Shown piece by piece: positions 9,600-22,569 of a stretch of DNA of 64,000 nt. The stretch comes from Eumeta japonica (lineage: Eukaryota > Arthropoda > Insecta > Lepidoptera > Psychidae). Where the stretch lies: positions 1 through 64,000 of the forward strand of contig BGZK01001216.1 in assembly GCA_005406025.1 (NCBI GenBank). Direction: 5' to 3'. The position numbers were made by a program, and so were the translations under genes. Below the pieces are notes generated by a model. It searched no databases and had not been told where the DNA came from. It saw nothing but the letters and a program-made list of their open reading frames with translations. Positions within the stretch are counted from its first letter, which is position 1, and the number at the start of each line of letters is the position of its first letter.

Positions 9600-11295
9600 A
9601 CGACATCAAAATACGTCGGCCTCGCCATATATATCGAGAGCGTTCATAAATAAACTATTTCCAATATTTACGAAGGTCTTTTTTGTCAAAATCGTTCTAC
9701 TCCGGTAATGCCGCGTCGTAATTTATAGCGCTAGTTTGCATTGTGGCCGAGCTGGGTCCGCATAAAATAACCAAATACGGCCGCCGCTGTGACACAATCG
9801 TCAACTTTAAAATCAAAGTTCACGGTCTCAAATAATGGTTATTTTATTCTGCTCTTTGCTGTCCGCTATGATTTATGCATATTGGGTCCAGAGCGCGGTG
9901 TTTGGTGTTTGAAATGCGGATTTTGCAGCGGTCATTAGCAACACTCACTGCCGTCCGAATTACCATACTATTAGTCTATTAAATTAAACATATAGACTTT
10001 TTTATTGCTTAAGAGATTTCTCTAAACCTTATGTAAGGAATATAAGACTCGATTAACGAAATTTCTAGATATATTGATGAACCAAGGCAAGTATTGACAT
10101 ATATTGTTGAAAATATTCGCAGTGAGAGATATATACGTGAGTACAAGTTCTTCTAAAAGTACAATGTTGCGGTAGACGCACATGAACTTCATTAAAAGAT
10201 ACGAGAGCCGTGTATTTTCTCGAAACAAGCCAATAACTTTCAGACTTTACAAAAAGAAGTCAAAGCTGAAATTGATAACACGAACAAGGAAAAGCAAGAC
10301 ACGGGCATGAGATTTATATTACAATTTACTTGTTATATTACATGCTTATTATAATATTACGTGACAGTTATTGTTCTTTTATTAGTCACCTTCTGGTAAC
10401 ATTATGAGATCAGCTCGATGGTACTCACACAATGGTCTTATTGTTTTATTCATTAGAATCTCATATATTTCACTTTTATGGATGGATACGATAATTATTG
10501 CAAGCTGTTAAACCGACTCGTCAGATTTGTTTATAATCATAAAGTTATGAAATACATGTACACGCTTTTGATAAGACTTGAACGACATATGTTCGTGTCC
10601 TATAAATGTTACTATTTATATTACGATGTGGGAAATAATACACTTCAATGAGAGACAAGTAGAAGCATTTTTAGAAATTTTTGGAGGAAAGTAAGTGAAA
10701 TAAAGTATATGGGCTACATGGGCACCAAGGCCGCTGCGTGGAATCGGAATATTAAATCTTTATCTGACACTTTTTTTAAGGACAATACGACATCAAACAT
10801 CACTGACAAACAGCAGCGTTCACATATCGTTACTATATCCATGAAACGTTTCTTAATTTTGCTCTAAATCCTGAGCCCAATCTTGGCACATGTATTTCCA
10901 TTGAGCCAATGCAATAATAATATGATGTTTACTCACATTCGAGTCAGATTGAAATACCTACTTCGTATTGATCCGTCCGGTTAAAGCGAAGTAGAAACGG
11001 CATCTTTCCATATTCGCATGAATGCGACGTGAACGGCCGAATTGCTATTATGACAATAATTTCGTACCAGCAGTCCAATTACGATAATTCAAATGATGAC
11101 GAGTTAGATTCAGATCGACTTCGAATGCTTTCTTCTTATTATGCTCTAGAGTTAAGTGATGTAAAACCATTATCACTACGCACTTGTGAGTATGTCGCAA
11201 ACGATTAGCTTTTTATCAAAATGCGCTAACATATATATATGCCTGATATATGTACAAAAGTTTGACTGAGTACTAGTTGAAATGGTGTTTTATGC
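9600..11295. other. Intergenic, nothing recognised
   Basis: 9690-9960 is GC-richer than its surroundings but has no convincing frame. 10640-10760 contains a short open stretch without family likeness. No exon with flanking splice signals was seen. Confidence 0.45.
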
Positions 11296-11299
11296 ATCC

Positions 11300-11560
11300 C
11301 GGTGAGGGTATTCATTTAGACGCTTGCCTGCAACATGCATTAACATGCAGCATGCAACCCACCGCTGACCCTCGAATCTGCCTCACCACTACGAATCTCT
11401 ATCCAAATGATTGAATATTGATTGCAGAGGATTGACAGATATCGAACACCTAGGCAAGTGTTATTTATTTTTATAATTATCTTATTCCGCTAACCTACTA
11501 TGGATTTCCGCGAATTAACACCTCACACAATAAAATACGGTATTCATTTAAATAAATGAA
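11300..11560. repeat. Dispersed repeat sharing blocks with 40330-40490 in mixed orientation
   Basis: The block near 11322-11385 (CCTGCAACATGC, CATGCAGCATGCAACCCACC, CGCTGAC) matches 40352-40412 in reverse complement. The block near 11500-11550 (ATGGATTTCCGCGAATTA, ACACAATAAA) matches 40420-40475 in direct orientation. One copy has therefore been rearranged by an internal inversion relative to the other. Confidence 0.65.
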
Positions 11561-13425
11561 AGTTGTATTTTATTAAGATTAATCAGCTCTAGAACAAAGC
11601 TAACAATAAGTCGAAAATACACTACAATTTTTTAAAAACCTAACAGTCATATTATAACTTGTCTATTTAAGTTTCGATTTCGATACAACACAAATCTAAC
11701 ATTTTCAACTAAGTTTCAATCTCGGTTGAAAATCTAGTCTCGGTCGGTCACTAGTCGACAATGACTTGATCTATATAAGGATATTGTGTTAGCATAATCC
11801 GGCAACAGTTTTTTGATAAGCTTGCGAAATGAATTCGATTTCGGCAAAGTATGAGAAAAAATACTTAGAGTTGTACTCAATATATTTAAATAGAGTTTAA
11901 TTGGCATAACAATCAAAATGGCTTGGTTTAGAGTATCGTAAATCTCGATGAGTATATTTACTTAAATTGACGGTATATATGTTGTAACATTAACAAAATC
12001 ATATTAACAATAAAATAAAAAAAAAAATAATGAAAAATATTTATCATGACAAAATAATCCAATTGAAAACTAGGATAACGTTGTTGATATGTAGCACATA
12101 TCAATCGACTAACTTTACAGCGATAACACACTACGGAGTTTGATATATATCGTTCCTGCATCGAATTCACATCGATATTACTTCGAAAACTTAATTTAAT
12201 TTTAGCATGATAGATCCGCGGGTCTGGTTTGTGCTTTGATTTCATTTCGACGGAGATCTCCGTATTATTTGGTGTCCGTAGTGATACCTCTCTCAGTTTT
12301 TTTTTTTCATATATTTTTCCACATTTCCAAACTGCATTCCTTTATAGGATTTTTTTTTTTGTTTCAATAACCATTTATTTGGAAGAAAAAATATTTAATT
12401 ATTATATTGATAAAAACGGAATATGAAATTCTTTCATGCTCTGTTTCACTTAGCAGTTTTTTTTATTTCGAATTTTATCTCGCAAAGGAACATGAAATAC
12501 AGATAGAACTTTTCATCGTACATCGAGTGATTCTTGTACCTATTTACAACCTGTTTCTTCATTTTCATACAGCAGAGGAATACCTAAAAATTATGTTTCA
12601 AAGTTTAATTTTCTAATAAATCATATTCAGACATTTTATTATTAAGAACACAACTATTTTATCCAAATACGAATTTTTGTTTGTTGAGAATTTTAGGATA
12701 GATCAAAATTATCTTAAGAACGATCTGTATTTTGTTGGTTTAGTGTTTTCAGCGACATTGTTGTAATTATGTTATTCGAAACTAAAATCGACGCTACAAA
12801 AAACCTAAAAATTCAAATGAAAAAACAACTCTGACACATAAAACAATCCCTTAAAAAATAATAGTTTTAAATTATTTTTGATCCTTGAATGTATTTAAAT
12901 TAATATGGCTTAGTTAATGAAGTACATGGTTTGTATTAATAAAATTAAAACAAAATAAAATAAAATAACCAAGATCATACACACAACAAGGACACAAAAT
13001 TACGTCTGATGTTTAACTGAAATCCAATGACGACCGATTACTTTCGTGTTACCTAGTCAAATCTTGTTAATTGCCTGTCTATCAGTCATCAAAACCAATC
13101 CAAAGACCAGTCTAAATTCAGTAGATATATGTTAAACAAAACTTTCTTTTTCTATATCTGTGATCCTCTTTTTTACTCCATTATCGAACTATATTCACCA
13201 TCTGAAAACTAACTACTCATTGAGGTCAATCGAATGAACCCAATCACAATACATGCGCTATAATTTATAGAAAAATTGGACAGTGAGGACTCAAACAATA
13301 TGAGGAGACAGTTTCGGTTGCAGCTTCAGGTCGAAGTTACCATATTATTGCAGCATGCTTACTCATCGGGAAAACATCTGATGATTTCCAAACCGGCGGA
13401 ACAGAATTTCGTCATTCATAGCTAA
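11561..13425. other. AT-rich intergenic, nothing recognised
   Basis: Long A/T runs and simple sequence (for example AAAATAAAATAAAATAA near 12950). No exon or element could be supported. Confidence 0.45.
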
Positions 13426-13429
13426 AATC

Positions 13430-13895
13430 AATTCTGATTCAACCGGTCTTCTAAGATAAAAATACCGCAACGATATCTGTCTATCCGATCGGGAGCTGCG
13501 ATGCCACAGACAAAAACCAAAGACTGGGCGTATACAGCTTGTAACACCCTTCGATATCTAACGACGGGGGTTGAAAGTATTCCTTTGGATGCCAGACTTT
13601 TAGCGTGCCATTGAAGAAGGGTACCCCCTCTTCCATGGTCTCTATTTTTTATATAGGTTTCAGATTGAAGAACTTTCCTTTCTACCTGTCGCTGGCGGTT
13701 AGCAATCAGAGGACCGCCAGCGGCCGTTGTCATCATCGCGATGATAAAATCCGGAACGGACGGCTTAACGTGTTCTACGAGTGCGATCGGTTTAATTTGA
13801 CGCGATTTACCCATTCGATTCGTTTGTGGTCGGGACTCGAAAACGACACCTTCCAGTTTCAAAGCAACAATCTTATACACTGAGCCACCACTATT
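13430..13895 (-). mobile_element. tRNA-derived SINE-like element
   Basis: On the - strand a polymerase III box A-like TGGCTCAGTGTAT lies at about 13875-13888. About 40 bases on, a box B-like TTCGAGTCCC lies at about 13832-13842, the spacing of a tRNA head. A GC-richer unrelated body then runs to about 13430. Overlapping open frames on both strands here (150 and 92 residues) show no protein family and are explained by the SINE. Confidence 0.55.
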
Positions 13896-13899
13896 CTTT

Positions 13900-16120
13900 G
13901 TATACGTTTATCCAAAAGACATTATTTAGATTTAGAATTTTTCAACGTAAATTATTGTCTGATACAGCGTTTAGAAAATAAACACTAAAAAAATAATATG
14001 TACATACAAGCATATATATTTTTTATTGTATGATAACAAAAGCGATTCAAGCAGCCGATATGCAGAGAGTATAAATTATACTAATTATTTAATGTTTTGT
14101 TTAATTGTTATTTGACGACTTTTGAAAATTTCTCCACTACTTTTCATTCTACAATAGTGAAGAGATGTTTTAAATAAGGGTATTTATTAAATTGTAGATG
14201 TTCGACGGATTAAAGCTGAAATTGCTCTCTTGAATGTTTATGTTACCATAGTTTTAAAAATCATTACTCAGACTTAGTTAAGCCATAAGTAGGCCTAGCG
14301 ATCTTGCAAATTCTTAACTAACGCAAAGTTTCAACACGTAAAACGCTGAGGAGAGATAAATATTTATTTAATTTTATAGATGTCACGTTAGCCATGTTAG
14401 CCCATCGACTGACCGGCTGGGCTGACTGTTGACAGATTTTCGTAACGAATTTCGACAATAATGCATTTTCCTATAGCTTGGCTGGTATCAAATTAATTTA
14501 AATTATTAATTATAAATGGTAGAATGGATACATAAATATTATCGGAAAGGCAGACTGACGTGCTTAAGTTATTTATGTTTGAGTGAGTGTTTACCAAAAT
14601 ACTGTTATATGGTTATATATTTTTTTCTATTAATTTCTGTTATATTTATAAAGTTAATAAAGTATGTGGTGCAAATAATGAAATAATTATGGAATTGTAT
14701 GTTCCAAGCATTACTAAAACGTGTTCTTGGCGCTAGCTCCTTAACCTTTATCTATACATGGACTTAATTTTATTTATGTATTATCATGGATGTACGTTCC
14801 AATATACTACATTAAACTCAATAATATTATAAAATTTAAATCTAATTTAGCATTAAAATGTTATTTTAATTTTGAAAAAATTTTAAGAATGTAATTATAC
14901 TGCTAATAAAATAAAATCTATTCTTAATGTTTCTCTTTATTTAATTGTCCCTAAATTCGTTTTACTAAAATAACAGTTTTTTTAAAACCATGAAATATCT
15001 AAAATTTAAAAAGTTTCCGGTGGTGATTATTTATCCAATTACAACGTAGGATTTATATAAATGAAATTAACTTTACAACAATTTCGCTTAAACAATATCT
15101 GTTCTTCTGAACACGTAGTATCTTATCTGCGATGTAACTATATTTGTAAAACAGTTATAAATAATCATAAGCAGTGAAGCGCGAGCCATGCAACAAGGGG
15201 TTGTATGTGACTCATTTTTCACACCTACTTACTTTTATTTTTCGTTCTTTGCAGAACGGCAATGTAGATACACATATTTATTGTAAAGCTTTAAGAAGAA
15301 AAGGTATAAAAAATACTATGAATTTAATAAAAAGTATATAATCGGGCAAGATACAGATAAGTCTTTTTTTATACATATTTTGAATAAACGTTTTGAAAAA
15401 TTGAAAAAATGTGGTATTTAAAAAAGCTCTGTCATATCTTATATAAATGAAAAAAATATTGTTTTTTTTTAAATCTATTCTAAAAATTTTATTGTACAAA
15501 ATATTTATGTCCATCTAATGTATAATTATGCTATTTACAAAAATTTTTAGAGACAATCTACAGATATACCGACCACATCTAAGAACTTTTATTATGATTC
15601 TTTTTTTTCTTTAATGTAAAGAATTTGAGGGTAAATTGAATTTTTTTGTAGCCAATTGCTATTTGCAATGGCATTTACCTATAAATCTAGATGGGGCGTA
15701 AGTTGCATAAGTAAAAATAGCAAAAACATTGTATTGCACTGACAGACGGCGACCTTACGTCAATGTTGAAGGAAATCAAATAACGAATAAATTACCTCAA
15801 AGTTCTGACTTGAATAATAATTCTGTTGTTCTTGATTAAATTTTAACAACGAATGTGGAACAAACGCAATATATAGTTATGAACTCATGAGCTCGTGTCA
15901 CAAAATTTTTGAGTTAACAGAATTTAAGGACATTTTAAGAATTTAACAACGGGTAATACACAAGCTCGAATTAAGACTTAAAACCTAGTTTTTAATGTAC
16001 GTCTGATCCTACGGCAGACGAGGTGATCAAATGAGTAAGCAAAGAAGCTACTCAGTTTCGTACGGACGCACCCTGTAGTGTTTTCATATGTTTTTGTTTG
16101 ATTAAAAGTGTAATTAATTA
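13900..16120. other. AT-rich intergenic, nothing recognised
   Basis: No coding exon or element recognised. The short open frame at 15278-15514 (-) is a low-complexity Phe/Ile/Lys translation of AT-rich DNA. Confidence 0.45.
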
Positions 16121-16124
16121 CTGT

Positions 16125-16345
16125 TAAGAATGGGAGATATTTCATATGCCTGTATTTCTCCAACTTTGCCACACATCCCATTTAGACTGTGCTGTAAGTG
16201 TGCCATGTTGGAGGGCCTAACTGGTTTTTGCGATATCTTTTCCATTCGGGATGCTGTCGCCCATTACTACTATGCATATTTCCAAGGCCTGTGCGTAACC
16301 CGTCGAGAAATAGAGACGTGCCTACCGCTGGTTATTGTTTTAACT
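16125..16345. repeat. Unclassified GC-richer block, possible transposon fragment
   Basis: A block of balanced base composition inside AT-rich flanks, open on both strands. On the - strand one frame contains G-D-S-I-P-N-G-K-D-I-A-K, interrupted by a stop soon after. No family could be named. It adjoins the coding-like fragment at 16413-16575 and may be part of the same insertion. Confidence 0.3.
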
Positions 16346-16412
16346 ATTTTTGTATTATAATATATTAATTGGTATTGATTTAACACCATTGATTTATAGA
16401 AATATTTCAACC

Positions 16413-16575
16413 TATTGCTTGGTGGTATTAGGTTTGCTTCTGACTGCTGCTTCTTGAGCCAGTTACCCAGTAAATGTAGAGCGGCGTGGGTCTCGTCGCC
16501 GTTCGTGTTGACCGATGAGTAGACGCTCGGCCGCATCGTGATGCCGGTAGTATCGTCGGAGTCCTCGAATTCGAT
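16413..16575 (-). other. Orphan coding-like fragment, about 50 codons, unknown family
   Basis: A GC-rich island (- strand) is open for about 50 codons. It has an acidic start (E-F-E-D-S-D-D), then M-R-P-S-V-Y-S-S-V-N, and an amphipathic segment (A-L-H-L-L-G-N-W-L-K-K-Q-Q). Codon third positions are G/C-rich, as in the CPR exons and unlike the flanks. Upstream there is only a poor acceptor (AAAG) and an in-frame stop 12-14 bases earlier. Downstream, CAATAG|GTTGAA could be a weak donor. It may be an isolated host exon, a fragment captured by a transposon, or a transposon relic. Confidence 0.35.
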
Positions 16576-16599
16576 ACTTTGACGTGTTTATATCTATTG

Positions 16600-17905
16600 A
16601 AAATTACTAGAGTACCTGTACTCTTTTAATTTCCTTTCTACGTTTCTTTGTAATTAAGGCGTTGTCAGCATATCTTAAAGAAAATTATCCGAAAAATGTA
16701 TTGCAAGTATTTGGTTTCCTATTGAATCGCTAGCGTTTTTTTTAAGATAGGTAAAACGAAGTTTCTTCATATTATCGATTAATGAAAATGGCAATCAATT
16801 AGTATGTATCAGTGTCATTCTCAAGAACGCTTTTCGTGATGACACCTGTCAATCGTGACGCCATACTCGTCGACTGATTTTGTTTTGATTCTCTTACTCT
16901 ATCCTTTCGAATCAAGTTTTTCATATGAGTCACATCAGTTTCGCAATCGTTACTGCAATTAATGTGAAAATTTTGGGTGGAAAATATTTTGAACATTTTA
17001 AGGAATATTGATTTGACATATCTGACAAGATTTTCTTTTTTCCTCACATTTATTGTTATACCAACGGTAATCTCCTTATTTAACTGATAACAAAAACATT
17101 AATTATAAAGTAAAATAGTATCTGATATTTTGATAAGTATGATTTGAAAGAAGTTTATGTAGAAACTGTGTGTAGGTTAAAATTATACAAGTTTTGGGAA
17201 TCTTATGCAGTAAAAGAGGGGTTTCTGGAAGGTTTCTTTCGAACCTCATGCGATAACTAATTATGAAATAATTATTGTTAGTGCAAATGACGGGTTATCT
17301 ATTGATTGAACATAACTTACTTGCAGAGAACAAGGAGGGATATCTCAAAATAAACTAATCTTTTTTAAGTTTAGGTGTAAGGTTATAATCACATTAAACT
17401 GTTCATAAAATTTTGTTTTATCATTTTTCATATTTAAATTTAAGTGTTTAAATATTATAATATAGTAATGTTTTAATTGAAGTCTACACATGAAAGTACA
17501 GTCCAACCTACTGTCATATAATTCTCATCATTTTTATGTATTATATTAATTTTTGTGTTGGTCAAAATAATATTTGTAATTGAATAGATACTACAGAAGA
17601 ACAATATTGTTTTGTTTGAGTAAAATTCCAACAATTGCTAATATTTCTCTTACGATAAATTGAACAACCAGTTATATAACTATCCACATTCCTTTGTTTT
17701 CCATCCATTCCATTTCCATCCAATCCAGTTTTCTCCGATTTTTGTACATTGTAACGTTGTACACAGTGTACATGTTCTATTTATTTATTGTATAACATCC
17801 GTTTCTAATTATTACTAATTTCTCACTTTTTCTCATTTATAACCAGCTAAACTTCTCAGCTCGTTTTTCACCCGAAACATTGTCAGTTTGAAATTTTATT
17901 TGCAC
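16600..17905. other. AT-rich intergenic, nothing recognised
   Basis: No supported feature. The 82-residue frame at 16799-17047 (-) has no family likeness and no splice context. Confidence 0.45.
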
Positions 17906-17910
17906 TATAA

Positions 17911-18240
17911 CAATGGCTGATGTGACGGCGCAGTGGACAACAGCGGCGTGTCAGTCCAAATGGTGCCGAGTTCGATCCTGACAACGAGAAAATTTACCAA
18001 TAAAGCTTTATTTTTAGAAGAATTTTGAAGTATTCGCTCCGCGCCTCAGAGAGCACTTACATCGACATTCACGAAGGTGATGACAACGTCCGGGACGGTA
18101 TCAGTTCCAAACGTTGCGTTGCTGAAAAAGTTGATAGGAGCCCTCATCCCTATTACATTAGTATGAAAGCCTTAAGGTCCGAACCCTTCATCCTCAAATA
18201 AAAAGGTTGTGAAGGGGTTTTGATTCTTAAGTTCCTTTCC
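17911..18240 (+). mobile_element. tRNA-derived SINE-like element
   Basis: Box A-like TGACGGCGCAGTGG at about 17923-17936 and box B-like GAGTTCGATCC at 17968-17978 are spaced as in a tRNA gene. The cloverleaf is not convincing, and a GC-rich non-tRNA body continues to about 18240, ending in a T-rich tract. This is the layout of a SINE rather than a working tRNA. Confidence 0.6.
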
Positions 18241-18249
18241 CAGTTTTTA

Positions 18250-19265
18250 TTTTTTATTTTTTTGTAAAATGTGTCTCCTCGTCGTAGCTATTACTTGAAC
18301 TTTTACGATATTGTTTGCAATGTGTTGTGGCCGCTACTCGTATTTTTCTTAAGTAAATGCGTTATGTGATTATCGATGGGAATTTAAATGTGAAAATAAT
18401 ATTTTAAGAGATTGTCTCAGACCGGCCTAATCATAGAGTATTCGCTAACAGCTCGGGTGTGATTCAGCTCCGATTTCTAACTGGGCAGAGATCATTTCGA
18501 ATCTTTATCTTCGCATAATACCACTAAGCACTAGTGTTTATGGAGGTGCAAAGCTTTTATCTGAGATTTTGTTCTTGAATGCAACTATTAGTCGTATGAT
18601 ATTTTTTTGTTCCTGGTTTAGTTGCACAATAAGAGAAAATCTTATCAGACAATACACTCAGGCCATAAGACGGCTCTCTGTGGTATGTGGAAATTTTTCT
18701 CAATGATTAAGTTAACAGCCATAGAACACTCTACCCTTCACTAGGTATCAAAGCGAAAGTAAACTAAGAACTGATGTTATGTTTTAAGACTCTATGTGAA
18801 GTAGGAATATGATCGTATGGTTTTTACTGAGCTTGCAAACTCACTATAAAATGAAAAACAGAAAGTTTTCTTAAACTAACGAATATTTATTATTTTTAAT
18901 CGTCTTTACACGTATATTTAAATTTATACAATTTCTTTAAATTTGCCTTTTACCTTTAAAATGTGTTTTGGTCAATAGAAATTAAGTCGTTGTCACGATC
19001 TTCGACTTTTTTATATTCAACGCACATATCTGACCAAAGGATTAATTTGGTGCCATATACATGGATAAAATCTCATTTAAAGATCGCTCCGACAAGTCAC
19101 TGGGGCTTACTGGGCTGAGTGACTCATTTTGTCGTTTCATTAGATTTAAGTGCACGAAGCGCAGTGGTGCCCCCTAGGATTCTGCTTTAATAGATAACCT
19201 GTTTCAGCTGAGTGGTCAATGTGCACACTCAATTGCTGAAACTTTGTCTGCTATTCTATTTCTTG
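18250..19265. other. Intergenic, possibly downstream part of the Jockey-like remnant
   Basis: 18410-18540 and 19080-19260 are GC-richer than the flanks and could be the decayed 3' region of the retroelement that runs on the - strand from 20830. No motif could be identified. Confidence 0.3.
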
Positions 19266-19269
19266 CCCT

Positions 19270-20830
19270 CGTAATTTGGGCTTTATTTGAATGATGTGCT
19301 GTTTCCGGACAGTAACGTGGCCATTTTTTCGGCGTTAATAGCGATGCATAATTTATCTAACCATTCCGGCAGAAGGTCGAATATTTTTTCGAAGTTTCGC
19401 TATAGGTGGGCCTACTCAAGGAGACGAGGTGAGGTAAAAGCTGTCATCAGCGTTTAGCACGAGTACAAAAATGTCCTCCTATTCCCGAAGAATAATCTGA
19501 AGGCTGGTATTCTTCGACAATTTGTAGAAAAGATCGTAATATCATATTCGGTTGAAGATCTTCTCGATATTTAGAACGACACCAACGATGTCCCATTTTT
19601 GACTTTGCTCTAAAGCCATGTAAAGGCTCATCCTCACCAGCTAAAGTTTATTTGAATGGCCGCTACAGAACCCAAACCACTCATACTTAGGTGTCAGAAG
19701 CCGATGCAGGCGGTTAAACATAAGTCCTTCGAACAACCTGACGATGTAAATCAGAAGCGTATTGGGCTGCTGACTTTCTGCGTACCGGGGATCCTTCCTC
19801 ACTTACGGAATGTCGATGACACACCTTCTCACCCAACACTCAAGCAAGTGTCCAATCTAAAGTTTGTCACTGCAAAACCTATTTATCATGACCATGGTTC
19901 GTCTTGGCAACTGTGCAATGGTGGTCATTGATATCGCATCCGAATCGAGTTCGAGTCCGAATACCTTTTTCTTGCAAGCGGGAGTTGTATTGGTTGTCTG
20001 CGTTCGAAATATATAATATAATACTGGAGCCAAGAGAAACTATTGTACAAGGAGATTAACGTACTTGCGAAGTGCGCTAATATGTAGCGTATCGGCAGCC
20101 GGTGGAACTGAATTGTGTCTAGAGATGCTTTCCTAGTATCTTCGTCTTATACTTAACAACGGAACAACGTATGACGGAATTGGTGAATAGCGAGTACCCA
20201 GATAATTACCTATTACATTCGCCTCTTTCCAGATGGGTAAGGAATAGCAGTTTTTAAGGCACGAGTTAATTATAGTGACCAACAAGCCAAACAGAAGCAA
20301 GAAAAAGCATTTAATAGCTTTGTTACTGATTCCATTAAGACCCAGTGCCCTTCTAGTTTTGAGAGATTTAATCAGCTTTGGACTTCGCTGACAGTGATGA
20401 GTGGCAAATCGTCTTTGGGTTCGAGGGATGCTTTGTGCCAGACTTCTTCCTCGATGCAGTGTATGTTTGGAATGTCATGCGAAGGAGAAGAATGAGAGCA
20501 TTGGTATTCTATACTATCCGCAAGGCACTCCGCTATCTTCGTGTCGTTTATGGCAATAGAATTATCGGATCTTTTTAAAGGTGGCACTGACGGGACATCT
20601 CCACCTGGGATTTTTACAATTAAAATTGCCGAAAAGGACGACGGCATTCATTAGAGCGAGGAGAGCTTTAAGGTCACTCCGGAGCAACTGTTTGGTGGCC
20701 GGAAGATGGACCGAGACTGTGACGAGCGTACCGTGACCCGTCATAGCTAGTCTACAACCTGTGACTTTCATATTTGTAAAAGGTGGGATGTCGATCGGGC
20801 AACAGTATAAGGAGCGCTTGTAATACTGTA
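19270..20830 (-). pseudogene. Jockey-like non-LTR retrotransposon remnant (endonuclease and RT pieces)
   Basis: Reading the - strand from 20830 downward gives endonuclease-like C-R-L-A-M-T-G-H-G-T-L and a V-V-L-F-G-N-F-N-C motif (20562-20771), matching the G-D-F-N catalytic region of APE-type endonucleases with an Asp-to-Asn change. Next comes a linker with E-V-W-H-K-A-S-L-E-P-K-D-D (20372-20647). The start of the RT domain follows (L-K-T-R-R-A-L-G-L-N-G-I-S-N-K-A near 20315-20365). A distal piece with D-L-L-P-E-W-L-D-K lies near 19350-19380. The Y/F-A-D-D active site is not readable. Many frameshifts and stops, so it is dead. Confidence 0.7.
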
Positions 20831-20839
20831 ATACACACT

Positions 20840-22565
20840 TGTAAATGTGTGAAGTATAAAATATCCGGGCTAGTTTATTTTTGGATTATTTTGAGTAGAA
20901 CTCTAGGTGCATGAATCCGAATTTAGTTTCATCGGAATTTTAAATATACAACTGGTTTTCTAAATTTCCATATATAACTTTCAGGTACATTCTAAAACTT
21001 TATGGCCTTCCTGGATGTTCTTATTAGATTCGACGAGTATTACATCTTGTATGCGAAATTAGACACATATCCGAATTTCAATATTTTACTATTTTTGAGG
21101 ATATTTGTATATGAAATAATGCAAGAGCTATGACAAATTACAATTCAGAAGAACAGTATAATAAATCCTAACTAGTACCTCTACTACTTATTCAGATAAC
21201 ACGTCGCGTAAATGAACAGTTTTTAATTGCAGTCGTCTGAGGATATTTTAATTTTTATTTTAAAATTCTCAGCTTGATGATACTGATTATGTCTGTATCA
21301 TCAAATCCCTGCCGTTGCTCTGTTCATCCAAGGATACAATTATTCAACTGATTAAATAATTGTATCTGATTAGTTACTTTTCATACTACTTTGTGTTATA
21401 ATTTGTGATGTCCACATGTTTGTTTGGATTATGTACGTTTGAAAGTATATTTGAAACTTATTTTATACAGCTTAGATAACTAGTACTATGTAGATTAATT
21501 ATATTTACATACACATTAATTCTTATCATTATTGTAAAATAAAATAATGATACTTACCTGACTAATTTTTATAAAAAAATGCTAGGAAAACTGGTGCATG
21601 GTGAGGATGTAGTTATTAAAATATGTACATAATAAAATGTGTATATTTTTATAACTAATTTGATTTATACTACTTAATAAAAATGCGAATTTTTAACACT
21701 ACAACTTAATAAAATAAGGAAATGGTATAAAAACCGGTATGTTTATATAGTTCGGATTCTAAACGTATCGAACTTTAATTTTTGTTTCCGTTAACATATC
21801 CAGTTGTTGGTTGTATGAAAAATTTAGATAAGAAGGGTAATAATATATTTCTTCTCATTTTTGTAGCATAAAGCCTAAACTAAATGAGACAAACTTCAAA
21901 GTAAAAAAGTAATTAAGACAGGGAACATTAAATTATTTTCCATACGGTACAATCGATTTGTTTAAAATTACATATATACTAGCTTTTCACGCGACTTCGT
22001 TAGCGTCGAACTCGTCTATACATTATAGATGACGATCCATAAATGTTTGATCATCCATTTACTAGATTCATTCTCCAACTTCAGGTGGACTATTTTTTTG
22101 TTTATTTGTCATATCGACGATATAAAATAATATTTATAATTGAATTTCTTTAATTACCATTCTTTTCAAAATAATTAAAAAAGAATAAAATATTAAGGAT
22201 ATTAAGAAAAAAATAATTAAAATAAAAATAGAGCTGCTAATTTACCAAGAGTTTTTTTAAAAAGCTATGAATGGCTTAAATAACCGTATTATTTAGATAA
22301 TTATTAGACAAATTTTAATGAATTTTTATTCAGGTCAGAAAAAAGTTCATGCGCTGCAAATATGGACAAATCCGGATTTAAAATTGACATCCATTCCTCT
22401 AGTGGTTCCATCTATAAAGCTAGAAATTGAGAGTTAAAACTTGTATAGTCGTAAATTTTTCAAATCTACTCAAAACCCATGTTTTTCATTAATATTTACT
22501 GTTTGTTTATTTCCTTAAAAATTAAAATAAAATTTATAAAAAATTATAATACAAATTAAATAATA
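20840..22565. other. AT-rich intergenic with a short repeat piece at about 21975-22150
   Basis: At 21979 a stretch starting ACTAGCTTTTCACGCGACTT resembles a head found on many moth and butterfly repeats; a related head, CACTAGCTTTCGCC, occurs at about 52585. Nothing else is recognised. Confidence 0.4.
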
Positions 22566-22569
22566 TAAT

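Noticed and set aside
13428..13883. 150-residue (-) and 92-residue (+) open frames
   Set aside because: They overlap polymerase III boxes of a SINE-like element and show no protein family.
17911..18000. Possible tRNA gene
   Set aside because: Box A and box B are present but acceptor and anticodon stems do not pair convincingly; a SINE head fits better.
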